From Euperipatoides rowelli (Eukaryota > Onychophora > Udeonychophora > Euonychophora > Peripatopsidae): a DNA stretch of 10,118 nt. The DNA lies in assembly GCA_003024985.2 (NCBI GenBank), contig PXIH01S0014975.1, one strand, 5' to 3'. Positions 7,434-10,118 of the stretch are shown here, one piece after another. The notes beneath the pieces were generated by a model that searched no databases, was not told the DNA's origin, and saw nothing but the letters and a program-made list of their open reading frames with translations. The number at the start of each line of letters is the position of its first letter. The stretch's first letter is position 1. The position numbers and the translations under genes were made by a program.

Positions 7434-8252
7434 TCAACTGCCATCATTATATTGGTACATTGCTCTGACATGTGTTTCAATGTCAACCTTAAAAGTTCCT
7501 AGAGTTCCCTTCATCATTTCAGTTGGAATTCTATTCCACTGTTTGATACTTTTTCTTAAGACTGATGCAGTCATATATCTATTACCCCTATTTTGTATTG
7601 TAATCGTATAGCTGTGAGTTCTTTTACTAGTTCTTAAGTTAAGTTTGAATAGATTGTTTGCATTTTTGTTTACCACTATTTCTTTAAACATAAATATCAT
7701 GTCATTTTTTAATATTCGTTTAGTTTATTATACCTTTCTTTATGATTTAGTCTCTTAAAGCCTATAATTTTCTTTGTCGTCCTTCTAAATATTTTTTCTA
7801 ATTTAATTCCATTCCTTTTTTTGTGTAATTGAAAAATTATTAAACCATAATCAATGATTGGTTGAATATAAGTTATGTAGGCTATATTATATGAAATAGT
7901 TCAGCTGTTATATATTTAATATTATGCCTTATATATATCCAAATTTACTGTTAATTGAATTGCAGATATGGTCAATATGTCTTTCGAATTCAAAATCTTC
8001 ATCAAAGATCATTCCTAGATCTTTTTGATATTTCACAGATTTTATTACGTCACCTTTTAAGAAGTATTTATTTCTTTGGTTATTTTTTCCCAAATGTAGC
8101 ACTGATGTTTTAGTCTTATTTATAATTAATCCCTTTTTAATACAATCTTCACTTAACTCATCTATGTTTGACTGTAGGTCATCTTTATATTTTTTACTAT
8201 CTACTCTACTATACATTTTTATGTCATCTGCATAGATTATCAGGGAATCTTT
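7434..8252 (-). pseudogene. LINE reverse transcriptase C-terminal part, multiply frameshifted
   Basis: The enzyme would copy LINE RNA into DNA at a nicked target. Reading leftward on the minus strand: KDSLIIYADDIKMYS (8252-8208) holds the YADD catalytic pair. KTKTSVLHLG and KDLGMIFDEDFEFERHI follow, the usual post-catalytic blocks, ending SKFGYI at a stop (about 7929). A second frame from about 7920 gives KYITAELFHII, then after five extra bases YITYIQPIIDYG, KLEKIFRRTTKKIIGFKRL and KERYNKL. A third frame (7718-7437) gives ILKNDMIFMFKEIV, SYTI, WNRIPTEMMKG and TFKVDIETHV, the typical LINE ORF2 C-terminus. At least three frame breaks show it is dead. The endonuclease and the front half of the RT are missing. 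Assignment to the CR1/Jockey-like group is by motif layout; the clade is uncertain. Confidence 0.85.
7878..7884. repeat. TAGGCTA micro-insertion breaking the LINE frame
   Basis: On the minus strand the codons ATA ATA are followed by TAGCC and then TAC ATA ACT TAT. Removing the five bases TAGCC (7884-7880) restores the block HIIYITYIQPIIDYG, which aligns without gaps to the LINE motif IY-x-S/T-x-I-x-P-x-x-DYG. With the bases present the upstream frame meets a TAG stop. On the plus strand the change is TA to TA-GGC-TA. Confidence 0.75.
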
Positions 8253-8263
8253 ATGGTAGGCTA

Positions 8264-8543
8264 CTCACCACCCTGTAATTATAGAGTAATGTGTTGTTTA
8301 ATAAATGAAAATGATTCTTGTTTTATGCCATTTTATGTTTGAATATATGTTTTATATGATAAAATTTCAATGATAACTTAATTTCTGGCGTGCCGCCTGA
8401 CCTTGACTGTGTTGAATTATGATATTAAAATAGGTTAGACTTGAGAGAAGTGTTGCAACTGATAAAAGGTCAAATTTAAAGCTATAATGTAAAAATGCAC
8501 CTCCATGTAATCATTGTAATGACAGAATCCATCATACTAAGAC
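8264..8543. other. Short unassigned AT-rich gap
   Basis: Lies between the truncated LINE and the next TIR-bounded element. No reading frame, repeat or known end sequence is seen. Confidence 0.45.
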
Positions 8544-9195
8544 CAGCGCTAGAAATTATAATTTTTTGGTGTTAGCCCAGCAGATTACCACTTTTATTGT
8601 ACCGGTACCAGTAGCCCGGGTGTTTTTGTAATAGTCCAAATTTTCAGTAGAAAAACAATCCAAATAAACATAATATTTTTGCTTATTTTTTTATTATTAT
8701 TTGATACATCCAAAGTTCATATCCTAATAAGCCTACACTGATATTAATTGTAGGATTCAATTAGTCACTGGTATTACCGTAAATGTGTTTAGTTTAATTG
8801 AAATAAATTAGGCAAACGGAAGCTATAATATTTCTAAGTAAATTATCTTATAGTTACTGTAAGTCTACTCACTAAAGGAAAATGGTAGGTCTGATATCAA
8901 GATGCTAGAGTACTACCATCTGGATTTCAGACAAACCATTGATCTACAGCCTATTAAATTATCAGATTTTTTTTTAATGGATTATATAGAAATTCTGTAC
9001 AATCCAAACAACTGGAGAGTCCGAACAGAGCTTGGTCCAGATTAATTCGGACTAGAGGGGTTTTACTGTATTTTTTTTTTTTTTTTTTACATTTTTACCG
9101 GTAGCCTGACGGGCTACCTCTAAACTTGCAAGTAGTAGCCTAACCAATTAATTAGTAGCCTCAGGCTACTGGGCTACCACTAATTTCGAGCCCTG
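8544..9195. mobile_element. TIR-bounded DNA element, probably hAT-like, non-autonomous
   Basis: The left end CAGCGCTAGAAATTA (8544-8558) and the complement of the right end, CAGGGCTCGAAATTA (9195-9181), match at 13 of 15 positions and resemble a widespread animal terminal repeat beginning CAGGGCTCGAAATTA. Similarity continues inward with TAGCCCAG on both sides and with CCGGTA words (8601-8606; 9109-9114). The right arm is rich in GTAGCC/GGCTAC, including AGTAGCCT-C-AGGCTACT at 9154-9170. The flanking octamers ACTAAGAC and TTTATCCC do not match, so either the target duplication has decayed or the ends come from different copies. No transposase remnant is present. Confidence 0.55.
9013..9070. 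mobile_element. Solitary pogo/Tigger-like terminal sequence
   Basis: The complement of the right edge reads TACAGTAAAACCCCTCTAG, followed by TCCGAATTAATCTGG and TTCGGACTCTCC. This is the style of pogo/Tigger ends (TA target, then CAGTAAAACC-CTCTAATCCGA). Within it AGTCCGAA (9018-9025) and TTCGGACT (9046-9053) form an 8-bp inverted repeat. A run of 18 T follows at 9071-9088. No partner left end is apparent inside 8544-9195, so it may be a deleted nested copy. Confidence 0.45.
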
Positions 9196-9366
9196 TTTAT
9201 CCCACAACTTTTAGAAGCACCAGGCAGGCACTGAGAAACAAGACTTTTTTTTTTTTATTGGCTTTAGATTGTATTTTTGCTTAAAAAGTTATGTTGTGTT
9301 GGTGTTACTTATCTGTGGTATATTTACAGAAGAAAATTAAATATTGGCTTTCTGAGAGAATATAAA

Positions 9367-9530
9367 AGTAGTGAAAATTAATCACTAAAACTAGTTTTTT
9401 TTGGTAATGAACTACAAATAAAACTACTATGCTGTAAATGTAGTGAAACTACTTAATCACTACTCAAAAAAGTAACTGTGCTACAAAAGTGGCACTATAA
9501 GTAGTAGGCTACACTACTTTTGAACCCTAA
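9367..9530. repeat. GTAGTG/CACTAC-rich repeat, likely DNA-transposon end
   Basis: The stretch is dense in AGTAG, ACTAC and TCACTA words in both orientations and ends CACTACTTTTGAACCCT. Its complement, AGGGTTCAAAAGTAGTG, has the style of a terminal repeat of widespread animal non-autonomous elements. Only this one end is visible. The TAGGCTA word at 9505-9511 interrupts the local pattern GTAGTACACTAC. Confidence 0.45.
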
Positions 9531-9984
9531 AAGAAAACATACTATACCTAGACACTTTTGTTTATTGCATATATGGTATATTAAATTTATATTGTTCTTC
9601 TAAGATGTTCTTCCAGACCTTTTGTAAATAATGATTAAAATTTGAATATAAAATATTTAAAAAAAAAAAAAAAAAACATAGGCCTACTATTAACTAGTTT
9701 TCATCAAATTCTAATTAAGATATGTTGTAAAAAAAAATTCTCAAAAATTTTCCTTTTTTTTCCCCATGATCACAAATTCACTTTTTTCTGCAATATATAG
9801 CCTATATAGCCTACAGTAAAACATATATTCAGAATATTATTGATTATGCTCATTTTGTAGGCTACAGTAATTCTAATCTTTGTTATAGTTTGTTTTTGTG
9901 TTTTGATATTTGATTAATTAAACAAGTATTTTTTTTACAAAAATACACATAAATCAATAAAGTTGAAATAGGCATTGATAAACC
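9531..9984. other. AT-rich unassigned stretch
   Basis: No gene. It holds an 18-base A run at 9659-9676 directly followed by TAGGCCTA (9679-9686), and two TAGCCTA words nine bases apart (9798-9804, 9807-9813), with a third word TAGGCTA at 9858-9864. The A run could be a retroposon tail, but no body was identified. Confidence 0.45.
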
Positions 9985-10118
9985 ACTTTAATTATTATTA
10001 TTATTGTTGCGTTTATTGAAATAAAAAAAAACACATAAGGTATTTTACATTACAAGCCCTTAGCCCTAGAATAAGGATGGAGGGCTTGATTACAAATGGA
10101 TTTACAAATAGGGATATT
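9985..10118 (-). mobile_element. Possible 3' end of a minus-strand retroelement
   Basis: On the minus strand the sequence runs from TAATCAAGCCCTCCATCC through GGGCTAAGGGCTTGTAATG to an A/T-rich segment with AATAAA (complement of 10014-10019) and an AAT microsatellite-like tail (about 9996-10008). This order resembles a LINE or SINE 3' end with polyadenylation signal and short tail repeats. CAAGCCCT/AGGGCTTG form an 8-bp inverted repeat (about 10053-10060 and 10081-10088). The element leaves the window, so it cannot be classified. Confidence 0.25.

Larger units (their letters stand above)
7120..8252 (-). mobile_element. 5'-truncated LINE (CR1/Jockey-like group) fragment
   Basis: A minus-strand LINE copy starts within the reverse transcriptase, just upstream of the catalytic YADD motif, and runs through the C-terminal coding region (stop near 7434). 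It probably continues into a 3' UTR rich in A/T, with AATAAA-like words and a TAAATAAAAATAAAT-like tail around 7120-7155. 5' truncation is the normal outcome of target-primed reverse transcription. The exact 3' border and any target duplication could not be fixed by eye. The C-rich plus-strand stretch at 7385-7410 lies in the presumed UTR. A plus-strand open frame at 7339-7611 is a shadow. Confidence 0.75.

Noticed and set aside
7339-7611. Plus-strand 90-codon open frame rich in Leu/Pro
   Set aside because: Opposite strand of the LINE C-terminus and its C-rich 3' UTR.
9659-9676. 18-base A run as a retrogene tail
   Set aside because: No retroposed body or target duplication was recognisable upstream.

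Overview
This window reads as AT-rich, gene-poor nuclear DNA from an animal, either intergenic or deep intronic. No host protein-coding exon, rRNA, canonical tRNA gene or CRISPR array can be supported. What is recognisable is a set of decayed eukaryotic mobile elements and satellite-like tandem repeats. A ZBED5/Buster-like hAT transposase tail, a CR1/Jockey-like LINE reverse transcriptase and a tRNA-derived SINE head together point to a metazoan, plausibly an aquatic invertebrate or fish. I cannot name the species.

Layout. 175-512 is a small element with inverted ends, C/G tracts and an internal duplication. 1231-1309 is a minus-strand tRNA-like SINE head with A and B boxes. 2926-3546 is a non-autonomous hAT element with a clean flanking duplication and an internal 18-bp hairpin. 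4110-4730 is a 29-bp minisatellite of about 21 units. 4950-5137 and 6431-6478 are two pieces of one 19-bp minisatellite, split by a second hAT element (about 5138-6430) that carries a frameshifted transposase C-terminus (5284-5645). 6983-7078 is a 39-bp tandem repeat. About 7120-8252, minus strand, is a 5'-truncated LINE fragment with the YADD box and C-terminal region. 8544-9195 is a TIR-bounded element containing a solitary pogo/Tigger-like end. 9367-9530 is a GTAGT/ACTAC-rich repeat end. 9985-10118 may be the 3' end of another minus-strand retroelement.

The most unusual signal is not a classical feature. The words TAGGCTA/TAGCCTA and the palindrome TAGGCCTA occur about 17 times from 1430 onward. 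In three places the sequence supplies its own ancestral reference: a neighbouring minisatellite unit, the hAT transposase reading frame and the LINE reading frame. In each, the word appears as an extra 5 bp at a pre-existing TA, converting TA to TA-GCC-TA or TA-GGC-TA. This is the shape of an excision footprint or micro-insertion at TA. It suggests an unrecognised, very frequent TA-targeted insertion process in this genome.
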